This document shows positions 20,338 to 29,213 of a DNA stretch of 64,000 bases, piece after piece. Both the position numbers and the translations under genes were made by a program. The notes below the pieces were generated by a model, which ran no database searches, was not told where the DNA came from, and saw nothing but the letters and a program-made list of their open reading frames with translations. This DNA is from Variovorax ginsengisoli (lineage in GTDB: Bacteria; Pseudomonadota; Gammaproteobacteria; Burkholderiales; Burkholderiaceae_C): NCBI RefSeq assembly GCF_006438845.1, contig NZ_RCZJ01000002.1, positions 323,145 through 387,144 of the forward strand, read 5' to 3'. Position 1 is the first letter of the stretch; every line of letters begins with the position of its first letter.

Positions 20338-20733
20338 ATGAAGACTTTCATTCGCTCGATCGGTCTTGCGCTTTGCGCTGCCGGTGCTTTCTCGGCAATG
20401 CCCAGCGCGTTGGCTCAATCGGCCGCTCCGGGCACGGAGGCACGCATGCAGCGCGACCGACTGACATGCGACGGCGTGCAGCAAGACCGCGCAGCCTGCC
20501 TTCGCGAAGCGGGCGCAGCCCGCCAAGAAGCACAGCGCAGCGGGCTCACCAGCGCAGCGCCAACCACCTATGACCAGAACGCCCTGGCGCGGTGCCAGTT
20601 GCAACCTGCCGCCGATCGCGCCGATTGCGAGGCGCGCATCCAGGGCACGGGCGCGTCGGCGACGCAGGGCAGCGTGATGGGGGGCGGCGTGATCCGCGAA
20701 ACGGTGACGCCGATTCCGGCCCCGGCGCGCTGA
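20338..20733 (+). CDS. Small exported protein
   Basis: A 131-residue protein with a Sec signal peptide (cleavage after ALA, about residue 26) and a strong Shine-Dalgarno AAGGAG seven bases before the ATG. The mature part is polar, has four Cys residues spaced as two pairs (TCDGV...ACLRE and RCQL...DCEAR), and ends in a Val/Pro/Ala tail. The Cys pairs could form disulphides in the periplasm. I do not recognise the family. A long palindrome sits just upstream. Confidence 0.78.
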   Translation: MKTFIRSIGLALCAAGAFSAMPSALAQSAAPGTEARMQRDRLTCDGVQQDRAACLREAGAARQEAQRSGLTSAAPTTYDQNALARCQLQPAADRADCEARIQGTGASATQGSVMGGGVIRETVTPIPAPAR

Positions 20734-20742
20734 ACGCGGACG

Positions 20743-20937
20743 TCAGCCCAAGCGGCCGCTGGCCCGGGCGATGGTCACCAGGCTGGCTGTCATGGCGCGG
20801 GCGCGTGGCGCCAGAAGCTCTGCACTGAGCGCGTCCGGATCACGATAGACCTCGAGTGCCTCTCGGACCCGGCCGCCGGTGGCCAGAAAATCCATCAGGT
20901 CGGCAAATTCGGCTGAATCGGGATGCGGGAAAGACAT
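20743..20937 (-). CDS. Small hypothetical protein (64 aa)
   Basis: A 64-residue acidic, helical reading frame beginning MSFPHPDSAEFADLMDFLATGG and ending just after the convergent secreted-protein gene. The frame stays open further upstream, but that extension is Cys/Arg-rich and looks non-coding. No ribosome-binding site is obvious. The composition is protein-like, so it is listed at moderate confidence with no function. Confidence 0.5.
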   Translation of the reverse strand: MSFPHPDSAEFADLMDFLATGGRVREALEVYRDPDALSAELLAPRARAMTASLVTIARASGRLG

Positions 20938-20983
20938 GCGGCAATCGTAGAGGGCAACGAACGGTCTGTGACGGTGGCCAAAA

Positions 20984-21047
20984 GCGCTAGGCGAAGCCGG
21001 AGCGCAGTTTGTCACGGATCGGTCACGAAGCGTCGCCGCGCCTAGCG
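20984..21047. promoter_or_regulatory. Inverted repeat enclosing two GTCACG direct repeats
   Basis: CGCTAGGCG at 20985-20993 is the exact reverse complement of CGCCTAGCG at 21039-21047. Between them lie two GTCACG direct repeats (21011-21016 and 21022-21027), eleven bases apart start to start, about one helical turn. The block sits between the end of glmS and the small minus-strand gene, a likely promoter or transcription-termination region. Its role is unknown. Confidence 0.35.
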
Positions 21048-21103
21048 GACATGCATACAGCATCACCCGAAGCGACATGCAGGCGTCAAGCCTTCCGGGG
21101 CTC

Positions 21104-22984
21104 TTACTCCACGGTGACGCTCTTGGCCAGATTCCGCGGCTTGTCGACGTCGGTGCCACGGGCGCAGGCCGTGTGATAAGCCAGCAACTGCAGGGGCACC
21201 ACGTGCAGAAGCGGCGACAGTGCGCCATAGTGCTCGGGCATGCGGATCACGTGAATGCCTTCGCTGCTATCGATCTGCGTGTCGCGGTCGGCCAGCACGT
21301 AGAGCACGCCGCCGCGGGCGCGCACCTCCTGCAAGTTGCTCTTGAGTTTCTCCAGCAGCGCATCGTTCGGTGCCACCGCGACCACCGGCATTTCGCTGGT
21401 CACGAGCGCCAACGGGCCATGCTTCAGCTCTCCGGCCGCGTAGGCCTCGGCGTGGATGTAGGTGACTTCCTTGAGCTTCAGGGCGCCCTCGAGCGCGATC
21501 GGATAGTGCAGGCCACGGCCCAGGAACAGCGCGTTCTCCTTGCGGGCGAAATCCTCCGACCAGCTGATGAGTTGCGGCTCCAGCGCCAGCACCGACTGCA
21601 GCGCGACTGGCAGATGGCGCATTTCCTTCAGATAGCGTGCCTCGTCGGCGTCGCTCAGCCGGCCCTTCGCCTGCGCGAGCGCCAGCGTCAGGAGGAACAG
21701 GCCTGCCAGCTGCGTTGTGAAGGCCTTGGTCGACGCCACGCCGATCTCCACGCCGGCGCGCGTGATGTAGGCGAGCTTGCATTCGCGCACCATCGCGCTG
21801 GTGGCGACGTTGCAGATGGTCAGCGTGTGTTCCATGCCCAGCGAGCGGGCATGCTTGAGTGCGGCAAGCGTATCGGCGGTCTCGCCGGACTGCGTGATGG
21901 TGACGACCAGCGTCTTCGGGTCGGGCACCGAGTCGCGGTAGCGGTATTCGCTCGCGATCTCGACCTGCGTCGGGATCTTGGCGATGCCTTCGAGCCAGTA
22001 CTTGGCCGCGCAGCCGCTGTAGTAGCTGGTGCCGCAAGCCAGGATCAGCACCTTGTCGATCGCCTTGAACACGCGGTGCGCGCTCGCGCCGGTCGCACCG
22101 TCCTGCCCGACACCGTCGAACAACTCGGGCACGATGCCCTGGACGCCTTCTAACGTGTCGCCGATCGCGCGCGGCTGCTCGAAGATTTCCTTCTGCATGT
22201 AGTGGCGATAGGGGCCCAGCTCGGCCGCGCCGCTGTGTGCCTGGACGGTACGCACGGTGCGGGCCACAGGCTTGTGGGCACGGTCGACGATCCAGTACTT
22301 GCCCGGCTGCAGGTCGACCACATCGCCCTCTTCCAGATAGACGATCTGGTCGGTCACGCCGGCCAGCGCCATGGCGTCGCTCGCCAGGAAGTTCTCGGTC
22401 CCGTCGGCGCCCACGCCCAAGATCAGCGGCGAACCGGCACGTGCACCGATCACCCGATGCGGCTCGTCGCGGCAGATCGCCGCAATCGCATAGGCGCCGT
22501 GCAATTGCTTCACAGACGCCTTCACCGCTTCGAACAGGTCGCCGTCGTAGTGGCTGTCGATCAGGTGGGCAATGACTTCGGTGTCGGTCTGGCTCGAAAA
22601 CACGTACCCACGCGCCTGAAGGGACGCACGCAGTGCTTCATGGTTTTCGATGATGCCGTTGTGCACCAGCGCCACGCGTGGCGGCTTGGTGCTGTCGGGC
22701 CCTTCACCCGGCCCGTAGCTGAAGTGCGGATGCGCGTTGTGCACCACCGGCGCGCCGTGCGTGGCCCAGCGGGTGTGGGCGATGCCGGTCAGGCCTTCGA
22801 CCTGGTCGTCGTGCACCTGGGTGAGCAGGTCGGCCACGCGCGAAGTGGTTCGGGTGCGCGTCAGTCCGCCCGCATGAACGGCAACACCGCAGGAGTCGTA
22901 ACCGCGGTATTCAAGGCGCTGAAGCCCCTGAACGAGAACCGGAACGATGTTGCGAGAGGAGGCTGCGCCAACGATGCCGCACAT
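21104..22984 (-). CDS. glmS: Glutamine-fructose-6-phosphate aminotransferase GlmS
   Basis: A 626-residue isomerising aminotransferase that makes glucosamine-6-phosphate from fructose-6-phosphate and glutamine, the entry step to peptidoglycan and LPS amino sugars. The start gives MCGIVGAAS, placing the catalytic Cys immediately after Met. The glutaminase domain (1-240) is followed by two SIS sugar-isomerase domains ([26 protein letters not shown]) and the C-terminal NLAKSVTVE end. It is divergent from an Lrp-type regulator, and glmU lies just beyond that. Confidence 0.97.
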   Translation of the reverse strand: MCGIVGAASSRNIVPVLVQGLQRLEYRGYDSCGVAVHAGGLTRTRTTSRVADLLTQVHDDQVEGLTGIAHTRWATHGAPVVHNAHPHFSYGPGEGPDSTKPPRVALVHNGIIENHEALRASLQARGYVFSSQTDTEVIAHLIDSHYDGDLFEAVKASVKQLHGAYAIAAICRDEPHRVIGARAGSPLILGVGADGTENFLASDAMALAGVTDQIVYLEEGDVVDLQPGKYWIVDRAHKPVARTVRTVQAHSGAAELGPYRHYMQKEIFEQPRAIGDTLEGVQGIVPELFDGVGQDGATGASAHRVFKAIDKVLILACGTSYYSGCAAKYWLEGIAKIPTQVEIASEYRYRDSVPDPKTLVVTITQSGETADTLAALKHARSLGMEHTLTICNVATSAMVRECKLAYITRAGVEIGVASTKAFTTQLAGLFLLTLALAQAKGRLSDADEARYLKEMRHLPVALQSVLALEPQLISWSEDFARKENALFLGRGLHYPIALEGALKLKEVTYIHAEAYAAGELKHGPLALVTSEMPVVAVAPNDALLEKLKSNLQEVRARGGVLYVLADRDTQIDSSEGIHVIRMPEHYGALSPLLHVVPLQLLAYHTACARGTDVDKPRNLAKSVTVE

Positions 22985-23036
22985 GGGTGAACCTTGAGAG
23001 AAGCGAAAGGAGCCAGCATCGTAGGCCGCATCATCC

Positions 23037-23139
23037 GAATGATGATTCCATGTTCTGTTCGATTTCGGAATAAAGTTCCACCATCTTCCAGGATTGAAAC
23101 TGAATTTCACGGATCTCAAAGATATGGAACTAAATTTCC
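23037..23139. promoter_or_regulatory. AT-rich glmS/lrp divergent region with four short dyads
   Basis: This AT-rich stretch between glmS and the Lrp/AsnC regulator contains four dyad-symmetric elements: GAAT-N4-ATTC (23037-23048), GGAA-N5-TTCC (23067-23079), TGAAA-N5-TTTCA (23095-23109) and GGAA-N6-TTCC (23126-23139). All share a GAA...TTC core. Lrp/AsnC proteins commonly bind repeated AT-rich dyads next to their own gene, so autoregulation, perhaps with control of glmS, is plausible. The dyads are seen; the binding is inferred. Confidence 0.45.
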
Positions 23140-23618
23140 CTGATGCAACCGATTTCCGACTGCTCGACGCCCTGCAGTACGATGCATCCCGGACCAATCA
23201 GCAACTCGCCGCGGACGCCCGCATCTCGCCGCCAACCTGCTTGCGCCGCGTTCAACGGCTCCGCGCCGCAGGGCTGATCGAACGTCAGGTCGCCTTGCTG
23301 TCACCCGACAAGCTCGCGCCCTTGCTGGGCCACGGGTTGCAAGCCTTGGTCGAAGTCTCGCTGGACAGGCAGGACGCGGAGGCGCTCGACGCCTTCGAAG
23401 CGCGCGTGATCGCGGACGACGCAGTGCAGCAATGTTGGCGCGTCTCGCCCGGGCCGGACTTCATCCTGGTGGTGATGGCGCGGGACATGCCCGGCTACCA
23501 GGCGCTGGCGCAGCGGCTCTTCACCGCCGATGCCAACGTGCGCAACGTGAAGGCATTCTTCGCGGTCAAGCGGGCGAAGTTCGACCCGCGCCTGCCGCTG
23601 CCGACAACGCGGGCCTAG
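23124..23618 (+). CDS. Lrp/AsnC-family transcriptional regulator
   Basis: A 164-residue regulator with an N-terminal winged helix-turn-helix ([20 protein letters not shown]...[13 protein letters not shown], about residues 8-60) and a C-terminal RAM/AsnC effector domain (residues about 70-150; [13 protein letters not shown]). The ATG at 23124 is used; a TTG at 23094 would add ten residues. It is divergent from glmS and its last four bases overlap the end of the convergent glmU. The effector, probably an amino acid, cannot be told. Confidence 0.88.
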   Translation: MELNFPDATDFRLLDALQYDASRTNQQLAADARISPPTCLRRVQRLRAAGLIERQVALLSPDKLAPLLGHGLQALVEVSLDRQDAEALDAFEARVIADDAVQQCWRVSPGPDFILVVMARDMPGYQALAQRLFTADANVRNVKAFFAVKRAKFDPRLPLPTTRA

Positions 23619-25012
23619 GGCTTCTTCTTCTGCGGCCGCTGCCAGTTGGCAAAGCTGACCTGCCGCGCGCGCGCCACCGTCAGCGCGCCCGCTTCGGTGC
23701 TCTTGCTGACGGTCGATCCGCCGCCCACGGTGCCGCCCGCGCCGATGGTGATCGGTGCCACCAGCACGCAGTTGCTGCCCACGTGCACGTCGTCGCCGAT
23801 CACCGTGCGGTGCTTGTTGGCGCCGTCGTAGTTGGCAGTGATGCTGCCCGCGCCGTAGTTCACGCGCTCGCCCACCGTGGCGTCACCGAGGTAGGCCAGA
23901 TGGTTGGCTTTGGCGCCGGCGGCCAAGGTCGAATTCTTCACCTCGACGAAGTTGCCGATGTGCACACCGGCGCCGAGCTGCGCGCCCGGCCGCAGCCGCG
24001 CGAAGGGGCCGACCAGCGCGCCCGGACCGACCGTCGCGCCGGCGCGTTCGCCGTCGATGTGGGTGAACGGGTGGATCACCGCGCCCGCCTCGATGCGGAC
24101 GTTGGCGATCACGCAGTTGGGACCGATGCGCACGCCGTCGCCGAGCGACACCGCGCCTTCGAACACGCAGTTGACGTCGATCTCGACGTCGGTCCCGCAG
24201 TCGAGTGTGCCGCGAAGGTCGAAGCGCGCCGGGTCGAGCAGGCGCACGCCCGCGGCCATCAGCGCGTCGGCCTGCCGCAGTTGCAGCGTGCGCTCCAGCG
24301 CCGCGAGCTGCGCCGGGCTGTTGACGCCGGCCACCTGCGCCGCGTCGTCGATGCGGTGCGCCACGACCGGCACGCCGTCGCCGGTGGCGAAGCCGACGAT
24401 GTCGGTCAGGTAGTACTCGCCTTGCGCGTTGCGGTTGTCCAGGCGCGCCAGCCAGGGTTTGAGCAGACGCGCCGGCACGGCCATGATGCCGCTGTAGACC
24501 TCGCGCACGGCGCGCTGCGTCGCGTCGGCGTCCTTCTGCTCGACGATCGCCAGCACCCGGCCCGAATCCGGCGCACGCAGGATGCGGCCGTAGCCGGTGG
24601 GGTCGTCGAATTCGATGGTCAGCAGCGCCAGCCGCTCGCCGTCAGCGGCGGCGATCAGCGCACGCAGCGTGTCTTCGGCGATCAGCGGCACATCGCCGGA
24701 CAGCACCAGCACCATGCCGTCGTCAGGCAGCAGCGGCACGGCCTGCTGCACGGCGTGTCCGGTGCCCAGTTGCGGCATCTGGCGCGCAAAGCGGGGCGCC
24801 ATCGCGGCAAAATCTGCGGCGATGTCGGCCTCGACCTGGTCGGCGCCGTGGCCCGTCACCACCACCACATGGCGCGCGCCGACGCCGGAGGCGGTGTCGA
24901 GCACGCGTGCCACCAGCGCACGACCACCCAGCTTGTGCAGTACTTTCGGGCGCGGACTTTTCATGCGCGTGCCCTTGCCGGCGGCCATCACGACCACGTC
25001 GATTTCGTTCAT
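23615..25012 (-). CDS. glmU: Bifunctional UDP-GlcNAc synthesis enzyme GlmU
   Basis: A 465-residue bifunctional enzyme making UDP-N-acetylglucosamine. The N-terminal uridyltransferase carries VVVMAAGKGTRMKS (residues 6-19) and a GDVPLI metal site; the C-terminal half is a left-handed beta-helix acetyltransferase with hexapeptide repeats and the NYDGANKHRTVIGD segment near the active site. Length is normal. With glmS nearby on the same strand it groups two amino-sugar genes around an Lrp-type regulator. Confidence 0.96.
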   Translation of the reverse strand: MNEIDVVVMAAGKGTRMKSPRPKVLHKLGGRALVARVLDTASGVGARHVVVVTGHGADQVEADIAADFAAMAPRFARQMPQLGTGHAVQQAVPLLPDDGMVLVLSGDVPLIAEDTLRALIAAADGERLALLTIEFDDPTGYGRILRAPDSGRVLAIVEQKDADATQRAVREVYSGIMAVPARLLKPWLARLDNRNAQGEYYLTDIVGFATGDGVPVVAHRIDDAAQVAGVNSPAQLAALERTLQLRQADALMAAGVRLLDPARFDLRGTLDCGTDVEIDVNCVFEGAVSLGDGVRIGPNCVIANVRIEAGAVIHPFTHIDGERAGATVGPGALVGPFARLRPGAQLGAGVHIGNFVEVKNSTLAAGAKANHLAYLGDATVGERVNYGAGSITANYDGANKHRTVIGDDVHVGSNCVLVAPITIGAGGTVGGGSTVSKSTEAGALTVARARQVSFANWQRPQKKKP

Positions 25013-25081
25013 GGGAAGACTCCAAAAAGGCTCGGCCCGTCTCGGGCCGCTGGCGAGATTGTCGCCGGGACGCGGCGATGC

Positions 25082-26374
25082 TCAGGCGTCGCGCAGCGCC
25101 TTGTGGTGCCGAAACCAGTGAATCAGCATCGCGTACTGGTAGAGCGCATTCGACATGCAGGTTGCCACGCCGAAGCCCAGCACGGCGCGGAGGTCGGCCA
25201 CGCCGAAAACTGCGAGATAACTTACCTGGACCAGCAACACGAACGGGATGATGTAAGTCTGTCTGACGGTATGGCCACGCGAGACAAGCGTGCTGAAGGC
25301 GAAACCGGCGGAGTTCATCAGCAAGGTGCTCAGAAAAGCCATCCACAGCACCGGCGCCTGTGCCGCGTACTGCTTTCCGAGAAGAAGGATCCAGTAGTCC
25401 GGCAGCAGAAGCGCACTCAAGAAAACCACGCTCATGATCCCGACATAGGCCAGATGAGCCCGGACCACCATCGTCGCCAGACGCTCGCCGTCCGGGGCTC
25501 GCGCTATCACGGGAAAAAGTAGCATGGCCGCCACGCGATCGAAGACGACCAGCATCATCGCGATACGCCCCAGCGCGCCGACCTCTGCCAGCATGGCCGA
25601 CGTTCCGAACAGCGACACGATGAAAACGGTGATGACGCCCTGGAACTGATAGAAGATCGCAGGCAGCACCAGGGGCTTGGCAATCCGGAAGATCTCGCGG
25701 TCCGCTGCAGCGGCCTGTTCAGGCGGTAACGGTGGCTGCCCGGCGATGCCGTTCGCCTTGAACGACCGCTGCAACAGCGTCAATCCGGCGAAGCTGGCCA
25801 CAGCCGCAGCGCCGAGCACGGCAGCCAGCGAATATGCAGAGGTCGGAAGCAGGAAAAGCGCGGCGGCAACCATCGACATCCGCACGCCATGGACCATGAA
25901 CGCCGTGCGGTTGAGCGTTCCGATGTGGCCGAGGATCAGCAGCACCACTTGCGCATAGTGCTCCCTCAGCGTCATCAACAGCGCCAGCACCACCACCGCC
26001 GAGGCGAGCCAATAACCGCCGCCTGACCAGCCATGCTGACGGCTGGAGAAGATCCAGTAGGGCACCACGATCAGGAAACTGGCGGCCAGCAGCCAGCCCC
26101 GTTTGCGGAACACCTGACGACAGGCACCCACGACCCATGGCACGTCGGTCGTGCGCTGGCCGACCAACGGCAGGCAGCAATGCGCGAGCCCGGTGTCGGT
26201 GATGCCCAGCATCAACGTCATGCAGGTGATCAGGAACGTGTACGCCGCGTACTGCTCCTTCGGAAGGAAGTTCACGATGAGCAAGCCAGCGACGCCGCCG
26301 AGGATGACACCGAGCGATTCGACACCGCCGACCATGAGGATCTGGCGGATGCGTTGACGGGAAAAGAGGATCAC
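25082..26374 (-). CDS. Polysaccharide/oligosaccharide flippase-like membrane protein
   Basis: A 430-residue polytopic membrane protein with about twelve hydrophobic segments from residue 12 to the end. It resembles the oligosaccharide flippase (Wzx/MOP) superfamily, with an opening gly/val-rich helix (VGGVESLGVILGG) and central RIAKPLVLPAIFYQF. Such proteins flip lipid-linked glycans across the inner membrane. There are no glycosyltransferase genes around it, so its substrate is unknown. Its upstream bases to 26498 hold no other gene. Confidence 0.68.
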   Translation of the reverse strand: MILFSRQRIRQILMVGGVESLGVILGGVAGLLIVNFLPKEQYAAYTFLITCMTLMLGITDTGLAHCCLPLVGQRTTDVPWVVGACRQVFRKRGWLLAASFLIVVPYWIFSSRQHGWSGGGYWLASAVVVLALLMTLREHYAQVVLLILGHIGTLNRTAFMVHGVRMSMVAAALFLLPTSAYSLAAVLGAAAVASFAGLTLLQRSFKANGIAGQPPLPPEQAAAADREIFRIAKPLVLPAIFYQFQGVITVFIVSLFGTSAMLAEVGALGRIAMMLVVFDRVAAMLLFPVIARAPDGERLATMVVRAHLAYVGIMSVVFLSALLLPDYWILLLGKQYAAQAPVLWMAFLSTLLMNSAGFAFSTLVSRGHTVRQTYIIPFVLLVQVSYLAVFGVADLRAVLGFGVATCMSNALYQYAMLIHWFRHHKALRDA

Positions 26375-26498
26375 GGCAGGGAATCGCGGCGAGCGCGCAT
26401 GGGGTCGAGGGAGCAGGTGCAGCGGGATGACTCTACGATAAGCGATGGGCGATCGCGCTTCCAGCGCGTCGCAATCCGCCCGGCACGTCCGGTGCGCT

Positions 26499-27275
26499 TC
26501 AGATCAGTGGCACGCGCCGCAACGGCCGCTCGAAGTAGTCGCCCAACGATTCGAGCACATGCGGCTCGAGGATGCGCAGCCAGCCGGCCTCGAGTTTGTG
26601 CAGGCCCATGGCCTGCAGCCGGCGCAGCGTCTTGTTGGTGTGCACCAGCGACAAGCCCAGCGCATCGGCGATGTGCTGCTGGTTGAACGGAAAATCCACC
26701 CAGCCGTCCCGCACCATGCCGAGTCTTTCGGCGCGGCGGTAGAGGTGCATCAGCAGCATCGCCACGCGCTCGCCGGCATTGCGCCGGCCGGCGGTGACCA
26801 GGTTGTCGTCGAGCATCTTCTCGCCGCGCGCCGCCAGCCAAGTGATGTCGTAGCCAAGCTTGGGTTGGGCATGGAACAGGTCCCAGAGCCGATCACGCTC
26901 GAACACGCAAAAGGTCGCCTCGCTGGCCGCCTCCACGCCATGCGTCTGGCCCTCGGCGAACTCGTCCTGCAGCCCGATGAAATCGCCCGGCAACAGGAAG
27001 TTCAGGATCTGGCGCCGGCCATCGCTGAGTGTCTTGAAGCGAAAGGCCCAGCCGGCGTAGAGCGTGAAGAGTTGCGGGCTGCGCACATGTTCCACGATCA
27101 GCGCTTCGCCCGGCGCGACCGTACGGGTGCCGACCCGGAAGCTTTCGATGGCGCGGAGTTCGTCCTCGGACACCGGCAGGAATGCGGCGTTGCTGCGCAG
27201 TGCACAAGCGTGGCAGGGCTTCGCGCACTGCTGTGGCGGGGAGGGCGAAGGCAGCACTTGTCCGTCGAATTTCAC
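26499..27275 (-). CDS. Crp/Fnr-family transcriptional regulator
   Basis: A 258-residue regulator with an N-terminal cyclic-nucleotide-binding-type beta barrel (about residues 40-150) and a C-terminal Crp-type winged helix with recognition region QQHIADALGLSLVHTNKTLRRL (in two parts, about 200-225). The N-terminus carries CAKPCHAC, reminiscent of the FNR iron-sulphur cluster, but the third spaced Cys of FNR is absent and replaced by Ala; one more Cys lies in the barrel. It may sense redox or nothing metal-based. It is divergent from a BLUF photoreceptor gene 87 bases away. Confidence 0.88.
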   Translation of the reverse strand: MKFDGQVLPSPSPPQQCAKPCHACALRSNAAFLPVSEDELRAIESFRVGTRTVAPGEALIVEHVRSPQLFTLYAGWAFRFKTLSDGRRQILNFLLPGDFIGLQDEFAEGQTHGVEAASEATFCVFERDRLWDLFHAQPKLGYDITWLAARGEKMLDDNLVTAGRRNAGERVAMLLMHLYRRAERLGMVRDGWVDFPFNQQHIADALGLSLVHTNKTLRRLQAMGLHKLEAGWLRILEPHVLESLGDYFERPLRRVPLI

Positions 27276-27306
27276 GCAGCAACTATAGGCGGATGCGCTG
27301 TGTCTT

Positions 27307-27340
27307 TTGACATTTCATTGTTGGAAGACGATGTCTAAAC
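27307..27340 (+). promoter_or_regulatory. Candidate promoter of the BLUF gene
   Basis: A consensus -35 hexamer TTGACA lies at 27307-27312 in the divergent region between the Crp/Fnr and BLUF genes. At normal spacing the -10 position is poor (GATGTC), which would fit an activator-dependent promoter. This is weak evidence based on the one hexamer. Confidence 0.28.
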
Positions 27341-27362
27341 TCCGCTCGCTGCGCACCGTTCC

Positions 27363-27764
27363 ATGTCCCCTCTTCCGCTCCACGAAATCCTCTACTGCAG
27401 CGTCCTTTCCGAAGGCCAGTCGCCGAACATCGTCGGCCAGATCGCCGCCCAGGCGCGCGCACGCAACGCCGCGCGCGACGTGACCGGCCTGCTGGTGTTC
27501 GACGGCATGCATTTCTGCCAGCACCTCGAGGGGCCGGCAGATGCCGTGCTGCATCTGCTCGACCGCCTGCAGCAAGACCCGCGGCACACCGCGGTGCGCG
27601 TGGTGTACGAGGGGCCGTGCACGGAGCGGCGCTATCGGCGTTTCGACCTCGGCTTCGCTCAGACCGCCGACCCCGACGACATGGCCGGCATTCAGGCGCT
27701 CGACGGTGAGGCGGCGTTGCGGCGCTTTCTGGCGCTGCAGCCGGGCTTCGACATCAACGGCTGA
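27363..27764 (+). CDS. BLUF-domain blue-light photoreceptor
   Basis: A 133-residue stand-alone BLUF protein that binds FAD and senses blue light. Core residues are visible: the flavin-contacting Tyr in EILYCSVL (residue 11), Asn in RARNAARDVTGLLVFDG, and Gln in FCQHLEGPADAV followed by RLQQDPRHTAV. There is no output domain, so it probably signals by binding a partner. Divergent from a Crp/Fnr regulator, which could be a partner or control its expression; this is inference from position. Confidence 0.9.
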   Translation: MSPLPLHEILYCSVLSEGQSPNIVGQIAAQARARNAARDVTGLLVFDGMHFCQHLEGPADAVLHLLDRLQQDPRHTAVRVVYEGPCTERRYRRFDLGFAQTADPDDMAGIQALDGEAALRRFLALQPGFDING

Positions 27765-27779
27765 CGGTCGGTCCGGCCT

Positions 27780-28103
27780 TCAGACGGCGTCCGTGGCCGA
27801 GTCCCAGCTGTAGGTGGCGCCGAAGCCGTCCCACGGTTCCATCACCACCCGCTGGCCGGCCGACACCGCGAGCGTCTCGCCAGGCGCCAGCACCAGGTCT
27901 TCGCTGCCGTGGTGGGCCGTGGCGTCGCGCGTGACCCAGATGCGGCCCTGGCGCACGCACAGCACACTGTCGCTGCGCGCCCGCAGGCTCATGGCCTGGC
28001 CGGCGGCAAGCTGCCAGGCACCACGGCGCACGGCCGGCGGTACCGCAGCCTGAAACGGCAGGGACGGGGACGAAAGCGACGGTGCATTGCAGACGGCGGA
28101 CAT
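27780..28103 (-). CDS. DUF2917 protein
   Basis: A 107-residue protein of the DUF2917 family (WQLAAGQAMSLRAR, GRIWVTRDA, DLVLAPGETLAVSAGQRVVMEPW), a small cupin-like beta fold. In Burkholderiales these genes often sit divergent from a LysR regulator, as here, suggesting they are its target. The function is unknown. The start at 28103 gives MSAVCNAPS; a longer frame exists without support. Confidence 0.82.
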   Translation of the reverse strand: MSAVCNAPSLSSPSLPFQAAVPPAVRRGAWQLAAGQAMSLRARSDSVLCVRQGRIWVTRDATAHHGSEDLVLAPGETLAVSAGQRVVMEPWDGFGATYSWDSATDAV

Positions 28104-28229
28104 GGGGCGCTCCTCAGGGCTGGTTCTCCGAAACGCAGTGGCGCGCTTCGGGAATGAATGATCGGCGTCTCGCCATTGGCGGTCCAATGAAATGGAAGTA
28201 CGCTACTGATTCCATTCCCGCATCAATCC

Positions 28230-29213
28230 ATGCAGCACTCCCAAACCCATCTGCGCACCCGGCCGATCTCGGCGGGCCACCTTCGGGCTTTCGAGGCCGT
28301 GGCGCGCCACCTCAATTTCCGCGCTGCGGCGGAGGAAATGGCGCTCACGCAGTCGGCCGTGAGCCGGCAGATCCAGTCGCTGGAAGAGGAAGTGGGTGTG
28401 GCGCTGTTCCTGCGCCATACGCGCGCCGTCGAGCTGACCAGCGCGGGCGCGCTGCTGCTGCTGTCGGTGCAGCAGTCGCTGCCGCGCATCGACGGCGCGG
28501 TGCGCCAGATCCGCCAGAGCGCGGGGCGCAAGAGCGTGTCGCTCACCACCTTCGCGTCCTTCGCGTCGATGTGGCTGATCCCGCGCCTGGAGGCTTTCCA
28601 GCGCGACAACCCCGACATCGACATCCGCATCGACGCCAGCGACACGGCGGTCGACCTCGACGTGGCCGATGTCGACATGGCGCTGCGCTACGCGCCGCGC
28701 GAGAACATGCCGTCGGACGCGATCCGGCTGTTCGGGGAGACGCTCACACCGGTGGCGAGTCCGTGGCTCATCAAAAGCAATCCGCCGATCAAGTCGCCGG
28801 CAGACATCGCGGGCTTCACGCTGATCGAAGCCGGGGACGCGCACCGCACGCACCTCGAGTGGCTGACCTGGCGCCGCTGGTTCGAAGACCACGGCCAAAG
28901 CCGTGCCCAACCCAAGCGCTGGCTCTATTTCAACTACGCCTACCAGATGGTGCAGGCCGCGTTGACAGGCCAGGGCGTGGTCCTGGCGCGCAGTTCTTTG
29001 ATCGCCGAAAGCCTGGCCAACGGCGATCTGGTGGAGGTGCTCCCGCGGCACCGCCTCGATTCACCGATGGCCTACTGGCTGCTGGTCGGCCCGCGCAACG
29101 CGCTGCGCCCGGAGATCAAGGCCTTCTGCGAATGGCTGCAAGCGCAGGCCGCGACCACCCGAGAAACCATCGGCGAAGTTCCCGATCCCGACACCATCGA
29201 CCATCTGGACTGA
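28230..29213 (+). CDS. LysR-family regulator (GcvA-like)
   Basis: A 327-residue LysR-type regulator with an N-terminal helix-turn-helix (HLRAFEAVARHLNFRAAAEE...TQSAVSRQIQSLEEEVG, about residues 15-70) and a periplasmic-binding-like effector domain. It resembles the GcvA/AmpR branch (ELTSAGALLLLSVQQSLPRID). It is divergent from the DUF2917 gene, and its stop codon directly abuts the stop of the convergent cyclo-ligase gene with no bases between. Confidence 0.9.
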   Translation: MQHSQTHLRTRPISAGHLRAFEAVARHLNFRAAAEEMALTQSAVSRQIQSLEEEVGVALFLRHTRAVELTSAGALLLLSVQQSLPRIDGAVRQIRQSAGRKSVSLTTFASFASMWLIPRLEAFQRDNPDIDIRIDASDTAVDLDVADVDMALRYAPRENMPSDAIRLFGETLTPVASPWLIKSNPPIKSPADIAGFTLIEAGDAHRTHLEWLTWRRWFEDHGQSRAQPKRWLYFNYAYQMVQAALTGQGVVLARSSLIAESLANGDLVEVLPRHRLDSPMAYWLLVGPRNALRPEIKAFCEWLQAQAATTRETIGEVPDPDTIDHLD

